From contig CM067059.1 in assembly GCA_033980235.1 (NCBI GenBank), forward strand, positions 12,734,600-12,798,599: a stretch of DNA of 64,000 nucleotides. The letters are read 5' to 3'. A program made the translations under genes and the position numbers. Positions 38,021 to 48,400 of this stretch are shown in pieces; position 1 is the first letter of the stretch; every line of letters begins with the position of its first letter. The stretch comes from Diadema setosum (Eukaryota > Echinodermata > Echinoidea > Diadematoida > Diadematidae). A model generated the notes under the pieces. It did no database searches. It was not told where the DNA came from and was given only the letters and a program-made list of their open reading frames with translations.

Positions 38021-39103
38021 GTCCCCGCCGAACGAGTTCGAGCAGGGGACTATGAAACGGGCTCCGTACGTGTGTGTGTCCGTGTGTCCATCCATCCGTG
38101 TGTCCGTCCGTCCATCCGTGTGTCCGTCCATCCGTGTGTCCGTCCGTCCGTGTGTCCGTGTGTGCGTCCGTGTGTGATCAAAATCTTCAATTTGCTACTT
38201 CTCTGTCATTTATGAGCCAATTTTGATTCTGTTTGCTTTATATGATAGCACTACATGGGAGCTTTGAAACTTCTACACAGAATTTCAGTCGTGACCTTTG
38301 ACCTTGACCTTTGACCTATATTGTACATTTTGCTACAAAATGCTACTCCTTCGCCATTTCTAACCCGATTTCGATTCCGTTTGCTTTATGTGATGGCACT
38401 AGGTGAGGGCTTCAAAACTTCTACACAGAATTTTGACCTTTGACTTCTTTGACCTTTGACCTTGATTTTTGACCTGTATTGTACATTTTGCTACAAAATG
38501 CTACTCCTTCGCCATTTCTAACCCGATTTCGATTCCGTTTGCTTTATATGATGGCTTCAAAACTTCTACACAGAATTTTGACCTTTGACTTCTTTGACCT
38601 TTGACCTTGATTTTTGACCTATATTGCACATTTTGCTACGAAATGCTACTCCTTCGCCATTTTTAACCCGATTTCGATTCCGTTTGCTTTATATGATGGC
38701 ACTAGTTGAGGGCTTCAAAACTTCTACACAGAATTTTGACCTTTGACTTCTTTGACCTTTGACCTTGATTTTTGACCTATATTGTGAACCCGATTTCGAT
38801 TCCGTTTGCTTTATTTGATAGCACTAGGTGAGGGCTTCAAAACTTCTACACAGAATTTTGACCTAAAGTTGTCTTCTTTGACCTTTGACCTTGATTTTTG
38901 ACCTATATTGTACATTGGCTACAAAATGCTACTCCTTTGCCATTTCTAACCCAATTTCGATTCCATTTGCTTTATGTGATGGCACTAGGCGAGGGCTTCA
39001 AAACCACTACACAGAATTTTGACCTTTGACTTCTTTGACCTTTGACCTTGATTTTTTACCTATATTGCACATTTTGTTACAAAATGCTACTTCCGGCGGG
39101 GAC
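38021..39103 (+). repeat. Complex element with about 150-bp tandem units and DR1 motifs
   Basis: The element starts GTCCCCGCCG and ends with its complement CGGCGGGGAC. The left part is a TGTGTCCGTCCG minisatellite (about 38,068-38,168). The rest is a series of tandem units of roughly 120-165 bp built from ACCCGATTTCGATTCCG, GTTTGCTTTAT, GGGCTTCAAAACTTCTACAC and TTTGACCTTTGACCTTGA. TGACCTTTGACC, the complement of an AGGTCA-type direct repeat with one-base spacing, occurs seven times by eye. There is no coding sequence. Confidence 0.8.
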
Positions 39104-39326
39104 ATATGTTACGCACCGCGTAATTTCTACTTTTCCTTGTTGTGGTGTGAATTAATCATACCCAATTGTATCTCGAGTGTACAATTAGGTACAAAAAACA
39201 ACAACTAAACAACCATCAGAGTTTTCAGAGAACAAGAGCATTAGTTAAATGAGATGAGTGATTGTTTTTGGTGCCCCCCATGCCAACACCAAGCAAGAGA
39301 TCAGGGTGCATGAATCTTTTTTTTTT

Positions 39327-41737
39327 AGGTGATCCGAGTATCCTCTCGGATCACCTTCTGTTTCTGTACGGATTCTTTCTTCTTCTTCTTCTTTATTTGT
39401 TTCTTTATTTCTCCTCAAAAGTTGTGCAGAGGTTAGCTCAGAAAGTCCTCTGCCTATCAATTTCAAAATTATACCATGTATGTATCATGTCACAAAAATG
39501 ACAGATCTAATGTATCATAATGATCAGTCGACCGTGACGTCACGATGACGTCATTATATGAAAACACATTTTCATTCATATCTCATTAATGGAATGGAAA
39601 TTTTCAATGAAATTTATGTCACATATATTTCAAGTTAAGCGCATTCTACTCATAATTATCAAAATTCATATTTATTATTAAAACGTGCGCGTACGCGCGC
39701 GTTGAAATATTTGTATGCTCCAATTGAGCTCAAAATCTTTTTGCACACGTTTCAGACCATTTAGAGCATTTTTTGAAAAATTGAAAAAATCGGACGGACG
39801 CGTACGCGCGCGCACATATACGCACGCACAGCTCATATGCAATGAAAATTTCCCGTTTTTTCACTTTGATCGGATGCCTGAAATGTCAAGGAATATTTCT
39901 ACCAAGTTTCAAGTCAATCCCACTCAAAATGACGTCATACGGGTCCGTCAAAGTTGAAATTCTGCGCGCGCGTCAATGGCGATATACAGTGCAACAATGC
40001 CAAAAAACTGCCAATTTTAAATCCGATTTTACTCGTCAGGATGGACGGTGACCCCCCATTTTCTTTACATATTCTGAAAGCTGATGAGTTGTACATGTCA
40101 TTTCATGGGTTGGCAATGCTGGAAAAATGATTAAAATATATCAAATTTCTTAATAAAGTTAAAAAAGTAAATTTTCAAAATGACGTCATCAAATTTCAAG
40201 TTCATTCAAGCATATCTCACTTATTCTTTAGTTGATTTTCGTCCAAATTTCAATATGTTGTAGCTTATTAAATGGTCTTTCAGATATATAATAACAACAA
40301 TTTGATTGGATGACGGCATCACCTCGTAAAAAGGGATTAAAAGTAACATTGTTAAATTTGACCAGTTTACGTGTTATCTCTATGGGAGTGCAGTTTTTCT
40401 GGAAATGAAAACTGACATGACTATCTTTATCGAGCACTAGCTCACTTATGCTTCGGTGACTTTCTCCCATATTTTAATATGTTGTAGCTGAGACTTTGGG
40501 CTATCGTAAGTGTGCCCTTCGTTTTTTCATACGGAGTCGGCATCATGCCCAAAAACTTGGTTGAAATTAAAGCTTATCTTCCATGTATTTTCATATTCCT
40601 TTCTTTCTGCAACTTTCTTTGCAATAACTCAGGAAAAACAAGCTCTATCAGCCCAATATTTTGCACATGTTTAGTTTATGTCACGTACATTATTTCATAA
40701 AATAACAACTACTTGATCGGGCACCTTCTTGGGTATGTAAATTAGGGTCAAAGGTCAAAAATGTTTCATCCTGTATCTTGGTGAATACATGTCTTATCTT
40801 TCCCATATTTTGCATACGTAAAGACCATGTTACAAGAATCATTTCACAAAATAACCACTTTTTGCTCAGACGCCATCTTGTCTGTGCAAAGTAGGGTCAA
40901 AGGTCATATGTACTTCTTTCTTTATCTTCATTATGACGTGTTATCTCTATGGGAGGGAATTTTTCTAGATGTGAAAATTGACATGATTGTCTTTATCGAC
41001 GACTACCTCAATTACCCTTCGGTGAATTTCTTCCAGATTTTAGTATGTTGTAGCCAATGTAATACTCTTTAAGTTTTCTTCAATCAAAGTTTTCATCGGA
41101 TGATGTCTTCACCTCGTGAAAATAGATATAATGTAACCTTGTCAAATTTAACCAGTTTACGTGTTATCTCTATGGGAGGGAATTTTTCTGGAAATGAAAA
41201 TTGACATGACGGTCTTTATCGAACACTAGCTCACTTACTCTTCTGTGAATTTCTCCCAGATTTTAATATGTTGTAGCTGAGACTTTGCGCTATCGTTTCT
41301 TTGCCCACTCTTTTTCATGCGACATCGAAATCACGTCGAAAAACTTCGCAAAAATTAAAGCTTAGCTTCGATGTATTTTCATGTTACTTTCTTTCTGCAA
41401 CTTTCTTTGCAATAACTCAAGAAAGACATTCCCTATTACCCCCATATTTTGCACATGTTTAGTTCATGTCACGTACATTATCATAATATAACAACTACTT
41501 GATCGAACACCATCTTGGGTAGGTAAATTAGGGTCAAAGGTCATAAATGTTTCATTCTGTATCTTCGTTATAGTGCATACTGAATTTGGTACCAAAGATG
41601 GCAGACCTGACTCTCTTTTCTAAATGAGAATTAAAACATCACACGGTCAATGTCATTAAACACAGATGAAACCTGTATGGTCATGCCTATTGCGATCAGG
41701 ACTCGAATCATCGATTAAAAAAAAATCGGATCACCTA
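39327..41737. mobile_element. Large non-coding element with terminal hairpins
   Basis: The left end is a hairpin (AGGTGATCCGAG, six-base loop, CTCGGATCACCT) and the right end carries CGGATCACCTA followed by a second hairpin (AATTTGTCA-GTGT-TGACAAATT). The ends are thus inverted copies of a GGTGATCCGA sequence. The interior repeats blocks with CGTGTTATCTCTATGGGA (near 40,370, 40,936 and 41,160), TATGTTGTAGC and CTTTCTTTGCAATAACTCA, and includes CG-rich ACGCGCGCG tracts. AGGGTCAAAGGTCA occurs at 40,744, 40,893 and 41,530. No transposase frame is visible; the superfamily is unknown. Confidence 0.68.
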
Positions 41738-41766
41738 ATTTGTCAGTGTTGACAAATTCCAAGTCT

Positions 41767-41803
<37 letters not shown>

Positions 41804-42569
41804 TGCTCTAGCTGTTTGTGAACATGCTGAAGGAATGTTTTTCTGATTTTTTTTTTTTATTTACATTTATGAATATCTATTTTAAGAATACACCAGTCTC
41901 AGGACAGTCAAAAAAGAAAAAGTGCAAGAAAATCTTGTCAAATCTTAATTAATTTCTATTATGCCAGTATCAAAAGAGATTTGTGATATTACAAAGTGAC
42001 CAGGATTTCTGTGAATTTGATACAGATTCATTTCCAGTAATTCAGAGGGTGATATGACAACATCTCATTTGTGACTAAAATGTCAATGATATTATCATCA
42101 AGATGTGTGGTATCATGATGTGCAGTTTTGACCCTTTGCAATTATGCAAATTGCCCAGCTGTTTGTAAATGTAATGTTGCCTTGCCTCGTAAAAATGTGC
42201 CTGGATATTGTACTTGTTTGAATTTTTATATAACAAAATTGGCTTTGGAAGCCAAAGTGGATGCAATGAGCATATTGCATGATTTTTTGTCATTATTTGA
42301 ATGTTTGATTTTGTCAGACCTGATACCTCTCCCCCCAAAAAAAACAACAACAACAATTTGTGTGATGCATTGTCTAACTCCCTACTTTTGCATTAGTCAG
42401 TTTGTTGAAGGCAACAATGCATGCTCCCTGCAATATGTTCAGAAAGACATCGCAACACTTTAGTATACTGTCAGAGAAATCATTCAGTAAGAAATTGTAT
42501 TTTGATTATTGTTGTTTTTTTTTCTCTCTCTTTTTTCTCCATTTTTCCTGCTGCTTTCATCATCTACAG

Positions 42570-42598
42570 ATTCCAGAAGGAGCCTCAGTACAATGCTG
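42570..42598 (+). CDS. EML1: EML linker exon immediately before the HELP domain (29 nt)
   Basis: The acceptor is TCATCTACAG after a long pyrimidine tract and the donor is GCTG|GTAAGA. The 29 nt enter in phase 2 and leave in phase 1, reading G-FQKEPQYNA-E. Joining to 51,774 gives QYNAEEGYIR, matching the family pattern in which an N-E-E-G-Y sequence opens the HELP region. Because its length is not a multiple of three, it is constitutive in any isoform that keeps the upstream phase-2 exon. It is very short but well supported by phase and homology. Confidence 0.85.
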
Positions 42599-42811
42599 GT
42601 AAGATTTTCTGAGTATGATTGTAATTTTTGGTCACTTTCAATACAAATCCATGCTGCATTTTGATTTTTAAATAAAAGCATATAATATATACATAGATGT
42701 GTAGAGCGTAGATTGCAAAGTTTGACCTTGTGCTGGTTATTAAAGCACAGTGAAAGTATGAAAAAAACAATATGTATTTCTTCATCATTTTGCTTCTGAG
42801 ATATGGAGTAT

Positions 42812-43053
42812 CATATCGTCGCTGGGGCGACAAGACCTTGTATCTGCAAAATGCCAAATGTTCAGGAGAGCAAAAAAACATGGCAGCCAAAGCACTATGT
42901 CAGATGTGAGAGCCTTTCCTCTGACATTTTTGGGGTAAGACAGCTAGGATTTGGACAGGATATCACTTAACTAATTATCTGACCATTAATCCAAAAAGTC
43001 ATTTTCACCAAAATTTCAGATACAAGGTCTTGTCACCCCAGTGACGATATATA
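42812..43053. mobile_element. Terminal-inverted-repeat element, family H
   Basis: ATATCGTCGCTGGGGCGACA then AGACCTTGTATCTG on the left is complementary to CAGATACAAGGTCTTGTCAC then CCCAGTGACGATATAT on the right, about 34 bp with few mismatches. The element is about 240 bp and non-coding. Confidence 0.75.
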
Positions 43054-43911
43054 TTCCTTCATTATTCAGCTGTCCAGATGTGGAATATAGCCAGTATTTG
43101 GATGTTGCTGATTTTTTACTCAGTGTGCTGCTGTCACCATGGGAACAAGAAAGCAAAGATGACAGAAAGTTGCAATGTATGAAAGACTTCAAAATGCTTG
43201 GCTTCAATCCATCGTAGGGTCGAACCTGTAGTATCAGTATGAAGAGCTGCCTATTTGGCCGCGGTGCTAGAAACCTGCCTGCTTACTGCTGTTCACGGGC
43301 AAAATGTGACCTCGGCCTTAGTCAGGGATAGGTCAAACGGGAGTGACACGATTGTTAAGACCTTGTGGCATAATAATGCAAAATATAGCCCGATTAGTCA
43401 TCATCTCTTTGCATATACCCCTTCCCTGTCTCCCACTCAAGATATTTAAAGGAGGCCTCTTGAATTTTTGTTTAGACTTTGCATTTGAACAGCAAAATTG
43501 GCTATACTGGGTACAGAGGTTGAGAATTTATGGTGATTTGGATGAGGAATAAGAATACTTTCAAATTTCCTATTAACAAATTATAACAAACAAGGATAGT
43601 GACATGGCAGCCTCACATAAGAATGCATGGTGCAGGTTAGATGTTCAAAGGAAGCAAAACAAAAGAAGAAAGAGTGCATAAATCAAACACTTGTTAAGCA
43701 AGAGATATCATGTAATATGTAAAGGAATTACATTGCTACTATGCTGGAATATGTGAGCTTCCGATGTCATCATCCTTGTTCAACATCTTGTGTTCTGAGG
43801 TTTTCAGAGTGTTGGTTTAACTTCTCAAGGATGACAATAAATCCAACAAATCTACTGATGAATACATGGCACTATTGATTTGGTGTATGTGCCACATGAT
43901 ATGAAATTGTT

Positions 43912-44474
43912 TTAAGGACAAGTTCACCTTCATTAACATAAGGATTGAGAGAATGTAGCAATATTAGTAGAACACATCATTGAAAGTTTGAGGAAATTCG
44001 GACAATCCGTTCAAAAGTTATGAATTTTTGAAGTTTTTGTGCAGTCACCGCTGGATGAGAAGACTACTGCAGTGTATGATGTCACATGCGTACAACAATA
44101 TAAGGAAAATATAAAGAGAATTTCACAAAATTTCATCTTTTGAAAAAAGTACACATTCCCTTGACTCGTTACTGACATGTTATGGGTAATATTATTCCCA
44201 TTGCCTTTAGAAAGAGGCAAGTCAAGTGCTCTTTTATTATGCGAAAAAAGTGAAAATATGTTGAATTTTCTTTACATTCTCTTTATACTGTTGTACTCAT
44301 ATGACATCACAAGCATTAGTAGTCTCCTCATCCAGCGGTTCCAACACAAAAGTTTTAAAAATTCATAACTTTTGCATCGATTCTCCGATTTTCCTCCAAC
44401 TTTCAATGATGTGTCTACTAATATTGCTGCATTCTCTCAATCCTTATGTTAATGAAGGTGAACTTGTCCTTTAA
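43912..44474. mobile_element. Fold-back MITE-like element, family A copy 2
   Basis: The termini TTAAGGACAAGTTCACC and GGTGAACTTGTCCTTTAA, the arms (TAAGGATTGAGAGAATG and complement) and the central CGCTGGATGAGAAGACTACT match the copy at 17,493. The left border lacks one A relative to copy 1. It is flanked by TTAA and non-coding. Confidence 0.82.
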
Positions 44475-45400
44475 ATTGTTTGGAATGCCCCTTTAAGACA
44501 CTCCTGCACTGCCAAAATGTAGTTCCCCCATCCAGAAATACTGTAGGGTCATGATTGCTTGAAAGAAAAGAAAAGAAAAAATGGGGGAAGAAGAATCGAT
44601 TAGCCTGGAGCACAAATCGAGGTGTTGGCGACTGAGGTAAAATTGTGATGCAGTTACACATAGTTTTGTGACTTACAGTGGGCTTGCATATTTACCGATA
44701 CTGTATTGCCTATAGCTACCTGTTCTGTTGTGTAATGCATTGCTCATTGAGAATTGATTTAGGTGCCTCTACAAAACTAGTGGGGAAAAAAATCAAAATT
44801 TATAGAATTTATAGAACAGAAATGCTCAAATTCTCAAAACCACAGGCAAAGCACATCAAAAAAAAAAAAAAAAAAATGAATGTGTTTGCCAGAGGGAATA
44901 TGTATGTATAACTGTAGAAGAAAAAATCAACCAAAATGGGTTTAGCTGTATCGTATAACTGCATTTCTTAGCATAACTGACAGTTATTCTTAATTGTGAG
45001 TAGTTTGTGTTTAAGCTGCATTATATTGTGTTTATTTATCAAGATTTCTTATCACTGTTTATAAAAACTTATCATAATCACACTTCACAGGAATTGGCTT
45101 GCATTTGCTGTATATTATACAAGCATAGAAATAGACTTGCTGTTTGTTTGTTTTTTTCTCTGTCCCTGTTATCCTGTGTATTAATGGTTGCAATCACTGT
45201 TTCTTCTTGTTATTTACCCTTTGCTGCCTGTGCTGTGTTAAAAAAAAAAAAAAATGTATTTTGCATTTTCTGAATGCATATTTGTTGTGATTTGTTTGTC
45301 TTATTGTTCAAACCCTGTCTGTAATCTTGCTTCGCAATGCCTCCTTCCTCCCCTTCCCCTTTAATACCCCTGTGTGTATCCTCTCCGCCTGCCCATTTAG

Positions 45401-45424
45401 CCTCTCATGCTTCGTACAACAGTG
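45401..45424 (+). CDS. EML1: EML candidate microexon (24 nt) at the HELP border
   Basis: A strong pyrimidine-rich tract ends in GCCCATTTAG, and 24 nt later comes an excellent donor, AGTG|GTAAGT. It is phase 1 at both ends, like the junction between 42,598 and 51,774. Inserted there it reads A-SHASYNS-E, so QYNAEEGY becomes QYNASHASYNSEEGY (14 residues shown across three exons). Both forms keep the frame and no stop is introduced. The insert ends YNS just as the preceding exon ends YNA, suggesting an internally duplicated border. It adds one Tyr and three Ser directly in front of the HELP motif. This is a cassette exon by inference. Confidence 0.72.
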
Positions 45425-48400
45425 GTAAGTCTTGAACCAGCGTCCTGCATGATGATAGCACGGAGGCACCTTTACCACATGTCCATCGCCTCTCTTGCAC
45501 CTTTACAGAGAGAAAGAGATTGTTTTTTTTTTCCCCATCGTCTCCATGCAAGCATGAGAGTAATGAACTACTAACATGCTGTCATGTTATGATTTGTTTA
45601 AAAATTAGTTCAGCATGCTTCATTGAACAAATAGTAATTGAAATAATTCTTTATTCAAACAAACAATAATTTTACTTGCAGCATGATGTCAGATGAGCCA
45701 CTGTTCCACAATGATGATAAAGGTTTTAAAAAAAAACTGATCATGATATAGATGATGGTGATGATAAAGGATAAAGATACATAGTGATAATTATAATTGT
45801 CAAGAATGCTGATATTAGGATTATGATTAGCTCATGATTATTGTTAAGTAAGTTACGATTACCAATATCAGTATTTTTGATTATCATCTTCATGGTTAGG
45901 AGACATGTGTCAAATTTTGTAGATATTTCTCTGACAAATTTTGTAGATATTTCTCTGACAAATTTTGTAGCCCATTGATAAAAGGAATATAATGATACAT
46001 GTACCACTCTACAGGGTGAAGGTTAGAGAATAGGGATTCTATTGTATTTCCATTGCAAGTTACATGGTGCCTGAATATAGCAAAAAAGTTCCTTTATTTT
46101 AAAAAAAAGAGAGAGAAAAACTAGAGAGTATGATGTTATTGGAAGTGCATTTTCAGTTTATCATTTGATCAGATGAGCTTCATGCGTAGAAAAGCTTTAT
46201 CTCTCTGTAGTGTTGAGATAACATGAATGAATAATTATTAATGAGGCGGGAAATCATCATATCACTCATTCAGACAATAGAGGTGGCATGTGACACGTGG
46301 TGCATGTTTTATGACCAGTGCTTCTGCTCTCCCTTGCTGTGGATGAAGTCTTCACAGATTGACACTAATTGGAAATCGTAGCTCATCTTCACCATCATTT
46401 GGACCATTAAGTGGTAGATTTACAGCTGCGTGGAGGGATCTGTACAGTGGAATGAAGCATGCTGTTGTCTTGTCACAGTTGTAGAGCCATAGGATTTTGC
46501 AAAATCGTTAACCGCTTTACCAGCACATTACAGATTGTGTGCACACTTTTCACATAGGTGTAGCAAAGTTAGGACTGAATATTGACCCAGAATGGTTGCC
46601 CAAAGCTTGCCCCAGACTTGCCCCAAATATCATCAAGAAATGCATGCACACTATTTGAGTATCAGAATGTATTGAAAGCCTGGAATTGACGCAATGAAGA
46701 GATACGAGTTGGTCCTCAGAGAAAAAATATCCATAAATTTGCATACATTAGCAGACTGGTCCATTCGGCAGCTCTGATCGTTCTCAACAACATTGCAATC
46801 AATAACTCATCAAAATTATCAGCAATGTTAACATATATACTAATAATCATGTTTTAAAGCTAGATGCATGTTGCATGACAATGCGGATAACATTAATATT
46901 TCGCACATTACCTGTAATCAAACATTTTGGGGAAGGGAAATAATACCTTAGTTTATCATTTACAGTTGTATTATTTGATAGGATAAGAAAGAACTGATAA
47001 ATATGCTGCATACGTGGCAAAGAACAAGTGAGAATTTCTTCTTGGTTCTATCTTGTAGGCTTTATTGGAGCGAAAAAGTAACCATGTGAAATTACCTACA
47101 GGTGTAATTTGTGCCATTTTTTAAAGTACGTATTTAAATTGTAGAAAGCAGCTAGCCTCAAGCATGTGTACTTGAATGTCACTGTCAGTCCCCTAGGTAT
47201 GAGAATTTATGAATATGCATTTGTATTTAACACTTTTATTTCTTACCTTGCAACTGCTGGTTTTTGTTTGATGTAGCTCATCAGATCATTCATCACTTTC
47301 CAATCATTAGAATCTCAACTCTTCAAAGTGGACTAGGGCATTACATATTGTGTTTTTTTCTTTTAGCACCATGTGTTCCTGTTCGCACCAACATGTGAGG
47401 TGCAACTTCCAACATGTTACAGAAAGTCACACCTACATTACTGTATTTGTCCAGTCTGACATAAAGGCAGCTGGCCGATATACCAGCTGATTGCAATTGC
47501 AAGATCAGTCATCAGGCTCTTGAGAATGACTACCCCTTTCCCATTCATAAGTTTTGCAGAAACTTGAAAAAGATTTTGTTGTCTACCTCCTGATTATCGA
47601 GCACATAATTGTTAATATACCAAAATACATCACCACCTAAAGCTACCAACTTAATACAATCTTGTTCTGATTCGAAGGGGGAAATATAAAGTAGCATGTA
47701 AGAACTCTCTGATACTTCAATATTCGTTGTGTCCTTCTCCACAATTATACGAGGAAGAAATCAGTAAAAAACTCTTCCACCAGAATAGGAAACATTTTTT
47801 TTTTTCATTTTGTATGAGTCATGTATCAGGTAACATGATCTTCAGGCAGATGTTCTACTTTATTTAGGAAAAGATCAAAACTAAGGAAAATTATGACATT
47901 GACAGTCATCCTGTGACAAGTGCCATCTTGTTAATAAGAGTGCTCCGATCAAGGCGCCGGCTTTAATATTCTCATATTCCAAGGGCTCTGGCAGAACGAA
48001 TCGGCTCCTTCGTAGTTCCCCCTCGCTTTCTTGAGGTGGTCATTATTCGCTTGAGTAGCAGGTGTGGAAACTACCATCTGGAATGGAGCATAAGATCCCG
48101 AGAATGATTAAGATCCCCCTACCCAGGGGAAATACCTTGAGGAGTCTCTAAATACTGCATCTGTCTTTTTCCGCCATCGGTATAAAGTAAAACAACTTTT
48201 CCCCCACCCTGATTATTATGTTTCATGTCCTTTTATTGATGGTTAGTCCATTACTTTAGGGTAGATAGTCTTTTTCTCAGTAGTAATGATTTATTTCTTT
48301 ACTCATGATCAACCAGAACGCTTAGAAGATATGGGTGTTTATATGAACATGGAAAGAAAATGTCTAGAATACATGCAATTACACTGTAAAAGCACAGTTT

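Larger units (their letters stand above)
30154..42569. other. Large repeat-filled intron of the EML gene
   Basis: This 12.4-kb intron is the longest in the window. It contains a tRNA-SINE-like remnant (30,540-30,632), an AT-rich region without recognisable features (about 31,200-35,400), four inverted-repeat elements and two large complex elements between 38,021 and 41,737. A T run follows at 41,769-41,801. The open frames at 30,939-31,394 and 32,950-33,141 have no splice context or recognisable domain. Confidence 0.65.
42599..45400. other. Intron of the EML gene
   Basis: The intron holds an inverted-repeat element (42,812-43,053) and a family A fold-back element (43,912-44,474), with A runs near 44,858 and 45,241. 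Immediately before the microexon at 45,401 it becomes pyrimidine-rich (CCTCCTTCCTCCCCTTCCCC). No other exon is seen. Confidence 0.68.
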
